From Thermostichus sp047461615 (GTDB lineage: Bacteria; Cyanobacteriota; Cyanobacteriia; Thermostichales; Thermostichaceae), in NCBI RefSeq assembly GCF_047461615.1, contig NZ_JANSHI010000006.1, positions 62,001 through 126,000 of the forward strand: a stretch of DNA of 64,000 nt, in the 5' to 3' direction. The position numbers and the translations under genes were made by a program. Shown in pieces: positions 44,880-53,986 of the stretch (position 1 is its first letter; each line of letters starts with the position of its first letter). The notes beneath the pieces were generated by a model, which did no database searches, was not told where the DNA came from, and was given only the letters and a program-made list of their open reading frames with translations.

Positions 44880-45855
44880 AGCTTGGCTGTTTTTCCCCGC
44901 TCAGCCAACGGCCCCGCTGGTGCTGGCGATGGCTTTGGCCCTGGACTACCTGCTGGCAGATCCCTGGGGGTGGCCTCACCCAGTGCGGGTCATGGGGGCG
45001 GTAATTGCCTGGGGCCAAGGCTATATCCTCCAGCACTGCCTAACTCCCTCAGCCCAGCGCTGGGGCGGGGCAATGCTCACCTTGGCGTTGGTGGCGGGCT
45101 CCTACGCGGCGGGCTGGAGTCTGATTGCCATCGCCCAGGCTCTTCACCCCTGGGCAGGGATCCTGATGCAGAGCATATTGATGGCCAGTTGCCTAGGGGG
45201 GCGCAGCCTGCGCTTTGCCGCCTTGGAAGTGTTGGATTCCCTGGAAAAGGGGGATCTGCCCCAGGCCCGCCAACGCCTTAGCCGCTACGTAGGCCGGGAT
45301 ACGGAGCACCTGACGGAGCCAGAGATTTTGCGGGCGGTGATCGAGACCGTGGCAGAGAATACCCCTGACGGGGCAACGGCCCCTTTGTTCTACGCCTTTC
45401 TGGGGGGAGCGCCGCTGGCTTTGGCCTACAAGGCCAGCAGCACGCTGGACTCCATGGTGGGCTATCGCCATGCCCCCTTTACCTACCTGGGCACAGTGCC
45501 AGCCCGCTGCGAGGATCTCCTGACCTGGCTACCCTGCCGGCTGACGGTACTGACGCTGGCGCTGCTCGGCGGGGATCCCTGGGAGTTTTGGCAGCGCTGT
45601 CGCCGCGACGGTCAGGCAGACCCCAGCCCCAATTCGGGCTGGAGCGAGGCGGCCTTTGCCTGGCGGCTGCAGATTCAGTTGGGAGGCACCAACTTCTACC
45701 GCGGCGTTCCCAAGGTTAAGCCGAAGTTGGGGATCCCGGCTCGCCCCTTGAGCCCCCAGGTGGTGCGGGAAAGTTTGCAGTTGCTGCGACAGGTTTTGGG
45801 AGTGTGGAGCGGTCTAGGGGTGGGGCTGGCCCTTCTCTGGAGGCTTTGGGATTGA
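44869..45855 (+). CDS. cobD: adenosylcobinamide-phosphate synthase CobD/CbiB
   Basis: 328 aa membrane enzyme. LALDYLLADPWGWPHPVRVMG, LSRYVGRDTEHLTEPEILRAVIETVAENTPDG and YKASSTLDSMVGYRH are diagnostic. It joins aminopropanol phosphate to adenosylcobyric acid late in cobalamin synthesis. The TTG at 44869 has AGGAGGG five bases upstream; the frame is open further upstream inside the Rrf2 gene. The 3' end overlaps the convergent nucleotidyltransferase gene by 140 bp. Confidence 0.93.
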   Translation: MWSEAWLFFPAQPTAPLVLAMALALDYLLADPWGWPHPVRVMGAVIAWGQGYILQHCLTPSAQRWGGAMLTLALVAGSYAAGWSLIAIAQALHPWAGILMQSILMASCLGGRSLRFAALEVLDSLEKGDLPQARQRLSRYVGRDTEHLTEPEILRAVIETVAENTPDGATAPLFYAFLGGAPLALAYKASSTLDSMVGYRHAPFTYLGTVPARCEDLLTWLPCRLTVLTLALLGGDPWEFWQRCRRDGQADPSPNSGWSEAAFAWRLQIQLGGTNFYRGVPKVKPKLGIPARPLSPQVVRESLQLLRQVLGVWSGLGVGLALLWRLWD

Positions 45856-48544
45856 GAGGGTAGTGTTCCCGTAGCCAGGCTTCTGCCTCAGCGCGGGTGG
45901 AGAGCTTGCCATTGAGGGTAAGGTAGCGCAGGCCATCCAGAATCTCCTGAAACAGAGGGCCTGGCCTGTAGCCCAGGCGACGCAAATCGTGGCCGTTAAG
46001 AGGCGGCTTTACCCAGTGCCACTCCTGCAGGTAGCGCCAGATCAGCCGCCGCGCTGGCTTGTCGGCAAGCCCAGCCAACAGGATCAGCGCCGGGATGCGC
46101 AGCCTCTGCAGTAGCTGCACCACCTGAGCTGGGGAGAGGGATCCACTCTCCAGTTGCGCCAGCAGAGTCTGGTAGGAGGGGAAATGGCGGAGGCGTTCGA
46201 TGCCTGCCTGGGTGAGGTGGAGCTGGCTGGCCACCTGGGGCGCCTGGGGCAGCGCCAGAAGCAGGGCTTCCAGGCGCAGTTGCCAGATTTCCTGGGATCC
46301 CAGCTCGGGGTAGCGGCGGCGGAAGTGAGACGCCCAGCGGCCCACCCGCTGTAGCCGCCGGTACAGGGAGGGCTCCCAGGTTAAATTGGGATGAATGCAG
46401 CGTAGGGCTCCCCACGTCGAGAGCCGCTCAAAGGCCAAGGGCCAGTCACGAGAGCGGAGGATGTAGGCCAGCTCCTGCTTGAGGCGCTCCCCGCCGACAG
46501 CGTCGTGCAGGCCGCTAGCTACCGCGGCGCGGATCCACTCTTCTGTTGTCGGATCCAGCCTAAAGCTCAGGTGCACGGCAAAGCGCACTGCCCGGTAGAT
46601 GCGGGTGGGATCCTCGATGAAGCTGTTGGGGTGCAAGGCGCGGATGATCCCCTTTTGCAAATCAGCTTGCCCGCCGAAAAAATCCAGCAACTGACCCCGC
46701 TGGGGGCCGTTGAGGCGCAGGGCCAGAGCGTTGATGGAAAAGTCTCGCCGGTAGAGATCCTGGTGGATGGATCCCATGGCCACCTCAGGAGGCGAGGCCG
46801 GGTAGGGGTAAAACTCCGTGCGGGCGCTGGCAATATCCACACAGAAGCCCCCTGGCCAGATCAGGGCGGCGGTTTGGAACTTGCCGTGGATCTCCAAGCG
46901 CGCCTCCGGGAAGTGCTGCTTGAGGGCTTTCCCCAGGATCAACCCCCAGCCTGGCGGATCCGTCCCGGGGGAGGTTGAGGGGTAAGGCCCATCCACCACC
47001 AAGTCCAGGTCCAGCCGTTCCAGGCAAGAGGGAGGCTGCCGACCCCACTGGTGCAGCAGCAGATCCCGCACCGCTCCCCCCACCAGATACAGCCGCAGAC
47101 CCTTTTCGTCAGCAAGGCGGGCCGCCACCTCCAGCAAGCGGCGGTGCTGCAGCGACAGGGCCGGAAAGGAGAGATCCAGGGGGCAGGAAAGCTCAGGAGC
47201 GGCCAACCGGGGCGAGAGAGCCGGCAGCTCGTGCAGGTGCCGCAACACGTCGGTGCGGGTAACGATGCCCACCAACTGGCCATCCTGGAGCACGGGCAGA
47301 CGGCCAATGTCCCACTGCACCATCAGCCGCTGGATCTCCGCCAGCGGAGTATCGGGGGAGAGGGTCTTGACCTCCGTGGTCATGTAGCCCTTAACGGGGG
47401 CATGGCCAAAGCCGTGGTGCAGGGCAATGTCAATGTCCCGCCGCGAGATCACCCCCACCAGGCAGCCCTGGGCATCCACCACCACCAGGCCGGAGTGGCC
47501 ATAGCGCAGCAGCACCCGCTGGGCCTCCTGGATGGTCACCTCCGGTCGGATGGTGCGCACCGGCGAGGACATCAGATCCTTAGCGGTCACCGGCGGCGGG
47601 ATCCGCTCCTTAACCGCCTGCCTGAGGTCGGCCAGCACCTGGGCTGGATCGGGCAAGGGCCAGCCTGGGGAGGCTTTCAGCGTGGCTGCCGCCGCGCAGT
47701 CGTGGCCGCCGCCGCCGTAGCGGGCCATCACCTGGCCCAGTTGGGCAAACTCCTGCCGCGCCCGCCCAATGAGGCTGAGCCGCTCCCCCTGCCGTGCTAC
47801 CAAGAGCAGCACGTCCACCCCCGTCAGCTCCATCAGCCGCATCACCAGGCCGGCCAGGCCAGGCACAAACTCCGGCAGATCCAACAGCCACGTGCCCAAG
47901 CGGTACTCCCCCACCGTCTCTACCTGGATCTGGGCAAGCCCCTGGCCAAGCAGCTCCTGCATCGGCGGGGTGAGGCCGTCCCCCAAAAAGCGCCGCAACA
48001 GCACCAGGTTCACCCCCTGCTGCAACAGCCAGGTGAGGGCAGCACCGTCGCGGGCGGTGGTCTCTGGGAACGTCAGGGATCCCGTGTCCACGTGAATGCC
48101 CAAGGCCAGGGCCAGCCGCTCAAACGGACTGAGGCGGATCCCGGCCGCCTGCAGCCGCTCCACGAGGAGGGTACAGGTGGAGCCCACGGCTTCAATGTGA
48201 GCGCTGACCTGCTGCTGCGGCCATACCTCCTCCAGCGAGGTGGCAGGCAGGTGGTGGTCGAAAATCTCAATCTTTGCCCCAGGAACGCTCAGCCAGGCCG
48301 CAGCCTTACCGAGGCGATCCGGATCGTAACAATCCACCAAGATCCAGCGCTGAACCTGTCGGGGATCCACCGAGCGCAGCTCAATGAGGGGGAACTCGTC
48401 CCGGTAGAGGGCCAAGAACTCCTGCACTCCCGGCAGGGATCCGCCAGCTAGGGCAATGCGGGCGCCTGGATACAGCCGTGCTGCGCCCACCGCCGCTCCC
48501 AAGGTGTCGAAGTCCGCCGACTGGTGACACAGGATGAGATCCAT
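45716..48544 (-). CDS. DHH-CBS-CBS-tRNA nucleotidyltransferase fusion
   Basis: 942 aa in four modules. DHH/DHHA1 phosphoesterase: MDLILCHQSADFDTLGAAV, IFDHHLPAT, YGGGGHDCAAAATL, to ~320. Two CBS domains: DLMSSPVRTI and YMTTEVKTL, ~330-450. Class II nucleotidyltransferase head with YLVGGAVRDLLL and LDLDLVVDGP, then RRDFSINALAL and the RNA-binding neck FIEDPTRIYRAVRFAVHL. Members of this architecture act as A-adding enzymes or poly(A) polymerases on tRNA ends. The last ~50 Pro/Gly-rich residues are read antisense through cobD's 3' end. ATG 48544 is chosen from the fold. Confidence 0.9.
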   Translation of the reverse strand: MDLILCHQSADFDTLGAAVGAARLYPGARIALAGGSLPGVQEFLALYRDEFPLIELRSVDPRQVQRWILVDCYDPDRLGKAAAWLSVPGAKIEIFDHHLPATSLEEVWPQQQVSAHIEAVGSTCTLLVERLQAAGIRLSPFERLALALGIHVDTGSLTFPETTARDGAALTWLLQQGVNLVLLRRFLGDGLTPPMQELLGQGLAQIQVETVGEYRLGTWLLDLPEFVPGLAGLVMRLMELTGVDVLLLVARQGERLSLIGRARQEFAQLGQVMARYGGGGHDCAAAATLKASPGWPLPDPAQVLADLRQAVKERIPPPVTAKDLMSSPVRTIRPEVTIQEAQRVLLRYGHSGLVVVDAQGCLVGVISRRDIDIALHHGFGHAPVKGYMTTEVKTLSPDTPLAEIQRLMVQWDIGRLPVLQDGQLVGIVTRTDVLRHLHELPALSPRLAAPELSCPLDLSFPALSLQHRRLLEVAARLADEKGLRLYLVGGAVRDLLLHQWGRQPPSCLERLDLDLVVDGPYPSTSPGTDPPGWGLILGKALKQHFPEARLEIHGKFQTAALIWPGGFCVDIASARTEFYPYPASPPEVAMGSIHQDLYRRDFSINALALRLNGPQRGQLLDFFGGQADLQKGIIRALHPNSFIEDPTRIYRAVRFAVHLSFRLDPTTEEWIRAAVASGLHDAVGGERLKQELAYILRSRDWPLAFERLSTWGALRCIHPNLTWEPSLYRRLQRVGRWASHFRRRYPELGSQEIWQLRLEALLLALPQAPQVASQLHLTQAGIERLRHFPSYQTLLAQLESGSLSPAQVVQLLQRLRIPALILLAGLADKPARRLIWRYLQEWHWVKPPLNGHDLRRLGYRPGPLFQEILDGLRYLTLNGKLSTRAEAEAWLREHYPLNPKASREGPAPPLDRSTLPKPVAATANFPAPPGGSRGEPGSPTSA

Positions 48545-48598
48545 GCTGGCAGCAGCGCCTTGCTGGCCTAGGCCCAAAAAAGTAATGGAAAGGGGCGT

Positions 48599-49147
48599 TT
48601 AGATTGTGGTCAGCTCCTTTTCTTTTTCCGCCAGCAGCTCATCAATCTTTTTGATGTAGCGGTCGGTCAACTTTTGGATCTCTTCTTGCCGACTCTTGGA
48701 CTCGTCTTCGGAGATCTCGCCGTTTTTCTCCTGCTTGCGCACGGCGTCAATGGCGTCGCGGCGGATGTTGCGAATGGAAACCCGCCCCTCCTCTGCCAGC
48801 TTGGCCACCTGTTTGGTTAGCTCTTTGCGCCGCTCTTCCGTCAGGGGGGGGAGGGTGAGGCGGATGACCTTGCCGTCGTTGCTGGGCGTCAGGCCCAGGT
48901 CGGAGGCGAGGATGGCCCGCTCAATTGCTGCCAGGGTCGAGGGATCAAAAGGCTGGATCAGGAGAGTGCTGGCATCTGGAGTGGTAATGCTGGCTAGCGC
49001 CTTCAGGGGAGTGGGAACGCCGTAGTACTCCACCTGAACCCGATCCAGTAGGCTGGCGTTGGCTCGCCCCGTGCGCACCGTGCTAAAGGAACGCTGGGTG
49101 GCCTGCACCGCTTTGCTCATTAACTCCTCGATCTCAGCTAGCTCCAC
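48599..49147 (-). CDS. frr: ribosome recycling factor
   Basis: 182 aa, normal length. MELAEIEELMSKAVQATQRSF, VRTGRANASLLDRVQVEYYGVPTPL, RLTLPPLTEERRKELTKQV and NIRRDAIDAVRKQEKNGEISEDE are all family landmarks. It splits post-termination ribosomes with EF-G. pyrH, often its partner, is not next to it; the gene upstream is divergent. Confidence 0.97.
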   Translation of the reverse strand: MELAEIEELMSKAVQATQRSFSTVRTGRANASLLDRVQVEYYGVPTPLKALASITTPDASTLLIQPFDPSTLAAIERAILASDLGLTPSNDGKVIRLTLPPLTEERRKELTKQVAKLAEEGRVSIRNIRRDAIDAVRKQEKNGEISEDESKSRQEEIQKLTDRYIKKIDELLAEKEKELTTI

Positions 49148-49236
49148 GGCGTTTTCCTCGCTTAAGTAAGACAGTTTGCAGACGCTCGGCCACTAGCGGC
49201 AAAAAACCAAGACCTCTAGCGTGAGCCTGAGTTTAA

Positions 49237-49274
49237 TTTTATCGCTTTGTCTAGCTTTTATCGCTTTGTCTAGC
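49237..49274. repeat. tandem duplication, 2 x 19 bp
   Basis: TTTTATCGCTTTGTCTAGC occurs twice head to tail, at 49237-49255 and 49256-49274, about 90 bp upstream of frr. It may duplicate a promoter or operator element, or simply be a slippage product. Confidence 0.8.
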
Positions 49275-49362
49275 CCCCCTTGGGGATCCAGAGGCCACTC
49301 TTTTCCTGGCAGCCGACCCCCTAGCAGTCCAATAGAATGGCCATAATGCTTCTCCTTGAGCC

Positions 49363-50196
49363 ATGTTCGCTGCTCCTTCCCCGCTGAGGTGGAGTCTTGA
49401 TGAGGTCAACCTCTCGGCCTCGGCCCTGTCGCTATTCGACTACTGCCCCCGCTTGTTTTGCTACGTGTACCTAGAGCGGCTAATTTGGCCTGCCGCCGAT
49501 GCCTTTGAGCACGAAGTGGAGCAGCAGCGGGGACGGCAGTTTCACCGCCTGGTGGAGTGGTATAGCCGCGGGCAGCAGGTGGAGCCGCGCCTGTCGGCCC
49601 TAGACGAAACAGTACGCCAGTGGTGGCAGGTGTTCTTGGCCAGTCCCCATGCCCAACCGCAGGGGCGGGTGTTGGCGGAATTGCCCCTCTGGCAGCGGAT
49701 TGAGGGGTTTAACCTCACTGCCCGCTTAGATCGGCTGGTGATTGCGCCGGGATCCCTGCACATTGTCGATTGGAAAACGGAGCGGCAGCGCCCGCCCGAC
49801 GAACAGTTGGCCCAGGACTGGCAGGTGCGCCTCTACCCGCTGCTCGTGTGTGGGTTGGCCCACCAACTGCCCCTGGAAGGCCCTTTTGAGCCGGAGCAGG
49901 TGCAACTGACCCTTTGGTATGTGCAACACCCCCAGCGGCCTTTTCAGTTGCGCTACAGCGCTGCTGCCTACCAGCGGGATCTGGCCCACCTCAAAGCTAC
50001 CCTGAACCGCCTGCGGCAACTGGAGGCCCAGGACTTCCCTCCCCTACCCTATGGCGAGCGCTGTGCTGCTTGCCTGTTTTGCGCCCGCTGCCACGGGCTA
50101 ATGGGGCAAGGGATCCCCGACCAAAATCTCACGGATTGGGTCTGGGCAGCCCAGGAGCCCTCAGGGGAAGAAACACCAGAGGCAGAATGGCGGTAG
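49363..50196 (+). CDS. PD-(D/E)XK nuclease-family protein with Cys cluster (RecB/Cas4-like)
   Basis: 277 aa. LSASALSLFDYCPRLFCYVYLE at the N-terminus, the nuclease core LDRLVIAPGSLHIVDWKTER (D then D-x-K, ~residues 121-140), and the C-terminal cysteine set YGERCAACLFCARC. Together with the N-terminal Cys this suits a Cas4/AddB-like [4Fe-4S] nuclease fold. No cas genes adjoin it, and the CRISPR arrays are 4 kb away, so a link to CRISPR is not supported. Confidence 0.75.
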   Translation: MFAAPSPLRWSLDEVNLSASALSLFDYCPRLFCYVYLERLIWPAADAFEHEVEQQRGRQFHRLVEWYSRGQQVEPRLSALDETVRQWWQVFLASPHAQPQGRVLAELPLWQRIEGFNLTARLDRLVIAPGSLHIVDWKTERQRPPDEQLAQDWQVRLYPLLVCGLAHQLPLEGPFEPEQVQLTLWYVQHPQRPFQLRYSAAAYQRDLAHLKATLNRLRQLEAQDFPPLPYGERCAACLFCARCHGLMGQGIPDQNLTDWVWAAQEPSGEETPEAEWR

Positions 50197-50272
50197 GGTG
50201 CCGGCCTCCCCATCCCCCTGGCGCCGCCAACTTGCATACTGGGTTAAGAATTGAGCAGGGCTGTTAACTGCA

Positions 50273-51394
50273 ATGGCCGGTGTCGTTGCTGACCTCTCCC
50301 AGGCTTGCCAATGGAGTGTCGAGCTTAGAGGAATCCGCAAGCGCTTTGGCGATGTTGTGGCCCTCGATGGCATTGACCTGCAGATTCAGCGGGGGGAGTT
50401 TTTTGGCCTTTTGGGCCCTTCCGGCTGCGGCAAGACCACCCTGCTGCGCATCATCGCTGGCCTGGAGGTTGCCGATGGCGGAGAGGTGGTGATCCGAGGG
50501 CAGCCGGTGGGCCATCTGCCTGCCCACAAGCGCAACGTCAACACCGTGTTTCAGAGCTATGCCCTCTTTCCCTTTATGACCGTGGAAGAGAACGTCGCCT
50601 TTGGCCTGCGCATGCGGGGAGTGCGGGGGGAAGCGCTGCGCAAGCGGGTGGCCGCCGCTTTGGAGTTGGTAGAGATTGGGGATCTGGCTAAGCGCAAGCC
50701 CCAGGAGCTCTCCGGCGGGCAGCAGCAGCGGGTGGCCCTAGCCCGCGCCTTGGTCAATGAGCCAGAGGTGCTGCTATTGGACGAGCCGCTCTCAGCTTTG
50801 GATGCCAAATTGCGCAAGCAGCTGCAGGTGCAGTTGTGCGAGTTGCAGCGCCGCCTGGGCATGACGTTCATTTTCGTGACCCACGACCAAGAGGAGGCCT
50901 TGGTAACCAGCGACCGGGTGGCGGTGATGCGGGCTGGGCGCATTGAGCAAGTGGGCCCCATTGACGAGGTGTATGAGCGCCCGGCAACAGCCTTTGTGGC
51001 CGACTTTTTGGGGGCCAGCAACCTCATTGAAGGGATCGCCTGCGGCACCGACTGCGTCGAGACGCCCCTGGGCAAGCTCAAGGTGCTCGGGATCCAACCC
51101 ACCCTGGAGCCAGTGCAGCTGGCCATTCGACCGGAAAAGATTCGGCTTTCTCGGAGCGGCTGGGATCTGCTGCCCAACCAAGTGCCCGTGCGGGTGGAAA
51201 ACCTCATCTACACGGGGGCGGAAAACCAGTACCTCCTGCGCACAGCTAGCGGCCAGCAGCTCAAGGCCCTCACCCTCAACGCCGACATCGAAGACCAGGA
51301 TTTTGCCATTGGGGAGGCCCTGGTGGCCCATCTTCCTCCCAAAAACTTGGTGCGCCTGCGGCCGGATCCCCGGCGGGAGGACTCCCCATGCTGA
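50273..51394 (+). CDS. potA: polyamine-type ABC transporter ATPase PotA
   Basis: 373 aa. Walker A GLLGPSGCGKTTLLRIIAGL, NTVFQSYALFPFMTVEENVAFGLR, signature LSGGQQQRVALARALVNEP, Walker B LLLDEPLSALD, and a C-terminal TOBE-type region (VQLAIRPEKIRLS). Powers import of spermidine/putrescine or a related solute. Overlaps potB by 7 bp. potC and potD are not in the window. Confidence 0.9.
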   Translation: MAGVVADLSQACQWSVELRGIRKRFGDVVALDGIDLQIQRGEFFGLLGPSGCGKTTLLRIIAGLEVADGGEVVIRGQPVGHLPAHKRNVNTVFQSYALFPFMTVEENVAFGLRMRGVRGEALRKRVAAALELVEIGDLAKRKPQELSGGQQQRVALARALVNEPEVLLLDEPLSALDAKLRKQLQVQLCELQRRLGMTFIFVTHDQEEALVTSDRVAVMRAGRIEQVGPIDEVYERPATAFVADFLGASNLIEGIACGTDCVETPLGKLKVLGIQPTLEPVQLAIRPEKIRLSRSGWDLLPNQVPVRVENLIYTGAENQYLLRTASGQQLKALTLNADIEDQDFAIGEALVAHLPPKNLVRLRPDPRREDSPC

Positions 51395-52317
51395 AGCGCT
51401 TGGAGAAGCCTGCCCAAGTGCGCGCCGGGGAATTGCTCACGCCCTGGCAGGAGCTGCTGCACAGCCTGATCTTTGCCGGGCCGGGGGTGCTGTGGGTGGT
51501 AACGTTTTTGGTGCTGCCGGGGCTGCTGCTCTTGGCCTGTAGCTTTCTCAGCCGCGGCGAGTTTGGCCAGGTGGGCCTGCCCTTGACGCTGGCCAACTAC
51601 CTGCGCGCTCTTGGCTACGGTCCCCTAGGGTGGACGCCCATCTACTGGCAGATCCTGGGCCGCAGCCTGCTGGTGGCGGCAGTTACCACCTTCTTCTGTG
51701 TGCTCCTGGCCTATCCCCTGGCCTTTTTTATCGCCGCCCACCCGCCCCGACAGCGGGATCTGTTGCTGACGCTGGTGGTGGTGCCCTTCTGGACCAACTT
51801 GGTGATCCGCACCTACGCCTGGATGGTGGTGTTGGCCCCGGAGGGGTGGCCGGCGCGGCTAGCGGCCTGGCTGGGCTGGATTCCGCCCCAGACGGCTCTC
51901 TACCCCAGTTGGCTGGCGGTGTATCTGGGCATGATCTACACGTTCTTGCCCTACATGGTCTTGCCTCTCTACACAGCCGTGGAGCGCATCGACTGGCGCC
52001 TGGCCGAGGCGGCACGGGATCTCTACGCCAACGGCTGGCAGGTTTTCCTGTGGGTGCTTTTTCCCCAGACGCTGCCGGGGCTGGCAGCGGGGCTGATTTT
52101 GGTTGGGATCCCGGCCCTGGGCATGTTCGTGGTGCCCGACTTGCTGGGGGGCAGCAAGACGCTCTTGATTGGCAATGTCATTCAGATGCAGTTTGGCGCG
52201 AGCCTGGACTACCCCTTTGGAGCGGCCCTTAGCTTTCTGGTTACTGGCCTGAGCCTGGGGCTAGTCTACGCCTACAGCCGCTACGTCGGCAGCCGCGGCC
52301 TGGAAGATCTAATCTAA
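51388..52317 (+). CDS. potB: polyamine-type ABC transporter permease PotB
   Basis: 309 aa, six hydrophobic segments. LIFAGPGVLWVVTFLVLPGLLLL is helix 1. The EAA loop is in WRLAEAARDLYANGWQVFLWVLFPQTLPGLAAG. RTYAWMVVL and LGMIYTFLPYMVLPLY fit PotB. Translation is probably coupled to potA. The second permease and binding protein must be elsewhere. Confidence 0.9.
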   Translation: MLKRLEKPAQVRAGELLTPWQELLHSLIFAGPGVLWVVTFLVLPGLLLLACSFLSRGEFGQVGLPLTLANYLRALGYGPLGWTPIYWQILGRSLLVAAVTTFFCVLLAYPLAFFIAAHPPRQRDLLLTLVVVPFWTNLVIRTYAWMVVLAPEGWPARLAAWLGWIPPQTALYPSWLAVYLGMIYTFLPYMVLPLYTAVERIDWRLAEAARDLYANGWQVFLWVLFPQTLPGLAAGLILVGIPALGMFVVPDLLGGSKTLLIGNVIQMQFGASLDYPFGAALSFLVTGLSLGLVYAYSRYVGSRGLEDLI

Positions 52318-52399
52318 GTCGCTGCCCTGAGATGGGATGGCGGATGCTGCCTAAAGCTCTGGTAGGTTGAGGATACTGGCGTTGCGCTAGAGGGATCCC

Positions 52400-53959
52400 T
52401 TGACCCAGACGCTGTTTTCTCGACCTCAAGCTGCGGCACCTCCCGCTTCCCCCCCTTCTGTTTGGGATGTCATTGTCATTGGCGCTGGGATTGGTGGCCT
52501 GGTGGCAGCTACCCAGTTGGCGGCCAAGGGCTACCAGGTGTTGGTTTTGGAAAAATACCTCATCCCCGGTGGCAGCGCTGGCTACTTCGAGCGCCCAGAT
52601 CCCAACGGCAACGGGATCTATCGCTTCGACGTCGGGGCTTCCATGATCTTTGGCCTGGGCACTCAAGGCACCACCAACCTGCTCACCCGTGCCCTGGCTG
52701 CTGTGGGCCAAACTCTGGAATCCATCCCCGACCCCGTGCAGATTGCCTACCACCTGCCCCAGGGGCTCAGCCCGCGCGTACACCGGAACTACGAGGAGTT
52801 TTTGCAGGAGCTAGCTAGCTATTTCCCTCAGGAAGCGGGCGGCATCCGCCGTTTTTACGACAGCTTCTGGCCTATCTTCAACAGCCTTAACGCCATGGAG
52901 CTCCTCTCTTTGGAGGAGTGGGGCTATCTCTGGCGCTCTTTTGTCGGCCACCCGCGCGCCTGCCTGACTTTGGCCCGCTATTTGCCGGTGAATGTGGGCC
53001 AGGTGGCGCGGCGCTACCTCCGCCATCCGGCGCTGCTGCGCTTTGTGGATATGGAGTGCTACTGCTGGTCGGTGGTGCCGGCGGAGCGCACGCCCATGAT
53101 CAACGCTGGCATGGTGTTCTGCGACCGCCACTACGGTGGCGTCAACTACCCCAAGGGAGGGGTGGGGCAGATTGCTCAAAAGCTGGCCCAGGGGCTAGAG
53201 ACCTGCGGGGGGCAAATCCGCTACCGAGCGTCGGTGCGGCGGATTTTGGCAGAACGGGGCCGGGCCGTGGGCGTCGAGCTCTCCACGGGGGAAAAGCTCT
53301 TTGCGCGCAAGATCATCTCCAATGCCACCCGCTGGGATACCTTTGGCCGCCTCTGGCCGGGATCCTTGCCGGCAGCGGAGCGGCGCTGGCAAAGTCGTTA
53401 TCAACAGTCCCCCAGTTTCTTGAGCCTGCACTTGGGGGTGCGGGCCGAGGCCCTGGCCGGTGAGCGCTACTGCCACCACATTCTTCTCGAAGACTGGCAA
53501 GCCATGGAGGCGGAGCAGGGCACGATCTTCGTCTCCATCCCCACCCTTTTGGATCCGGAGCTGGCCCCACCAGGCCGCCACATTGTCCACGCCTTTACCC
53601 CCAGTTGGATGCAGACGTGGCAGGGCTTGAGCCCAGAGCAGTACCGGCAGCAAAAACAAGCGGCAGCCCAGCGCCTTATCCGCCGCCTGGAGGCCCTTTG
53701 GCCAGAGCTGGGATCCCACATTGAACTTCAGGAAGTGGGCACGCCCCGCACCCACCGCCGCTTCTTAGGCCGCGTTAATGGTACCTACGGCCCTATCCCT
53801 CGCGGCACTCCCTGCGGCCTCTTGGGTATGCCCTTCAACCGCACGGCCATCCCCAACCTCTACTGCGTGGGGGATAGCACCTTCCCTGGCCAGGGACTCA
53901 ACGCCGTCGCTTTCTCTGGCTTTGCCTGCGCCCACCGGGTAGCGGCGGACCTTTCCTAA
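52400..53959 (+). CDS. crtH: carotenoid isomerase CrtH (prolycopene isomerase)
   Basis: 519 aa FAD-dependent enzyme. DVIVIGAGIGGLVAATQLAAKG is the dinucleotide fold. YRFDVGASMIFGLG, DMECYCWSVVPAERTPMINAGMVFCDRHYGG, NYPKGGVGQIAQKL and CVGDSTFPGQGLNAVAFSG are typical of CRTISO/CrtH. It converts poly-cis lycopene to all-trans. The start is TTG at 52400 with AGAGGGATCC upstream; no better start is near. A CRISPR repeat fragment begins 5 bp after the stop. Confidence 0.93.
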   Translation: MTQTLFSRPQAAAPPASPPSVWDVIVIGAGIGGLVAATQLAAKGYQVLVLEKYLIPGGSAGYFERPDPNGNGIYRFDVGASMIFGLGTQGTTNLLTRALAAVGQTLESIPDPVQIAYHLPQGLSPRVHRNYEEFLQELASYFPQEAGGIRRFYDSFWPIFNSLNAMELLSLEEWGYLWRSFVGHPRACLTLARYLPVNVGQVARRYLRHPALLRFVDMECYCWSVVPAERTPMINAGMVFCDRHYGGVNYPKGGVGQIAQKLAQGLETCGGQIRYRASVRRILAERGRAVGVELSTGEKLFARKIISNATRWDTFGRLWPGSLPAAERRWQSRYQQSPSFLSLHLGVRAEALAGERYCHHILLEDWQAMEAEQGTIFVSIPTLLDPELAPPGRHIVHAFTPSWMQTWQGLSPEQYRQQKQAAAQRLIRRLEALWPELGSHIELQEVGTPRTHRRFLGRVNGTYGPIPRGTPCGLLGMPFNRTAIPNLYCVGDSTFPGQGLNAVAFSGFACAHRVAADLS

Positions 53960-53963
53960 AGCT

Positions 53964-53986
53964 GTTTCCAATTTCTAGGAACCCCC
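53964..53986. repeat. isolated partial CRISPR repeat
   Basis: GTTTCCAATTTCTAGG is identical to the first 16 bases of the array repeat, and 21 of the first 23 bases match; the 3' half is missing. It lies directly after crtH and 410 bp left of the intact array. The degraded alkyltransferase-like gene runs into it and takes its terminal TAG from it. Confidence 0.85.

Noticed and set aside
47051..48451. 466-codon open frame on the plus strand inside the nucleotidyltransferase gene
   Set aside because: Low-complexity His/Gln/Arg composition, no family pattern, and fully antisense to a well-supported multi-domain gene. GC-rich codon bias opens antisense frames throughout this window.
49363..50196. 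Cas4 serving the CRISPR arrays
   Set aside because: The fold and cysteines are compatible, but there are no cas1/cas2 neighbours, it is 4 kb away, and similar stand-alone nucleases occur outside CRISPR loci.
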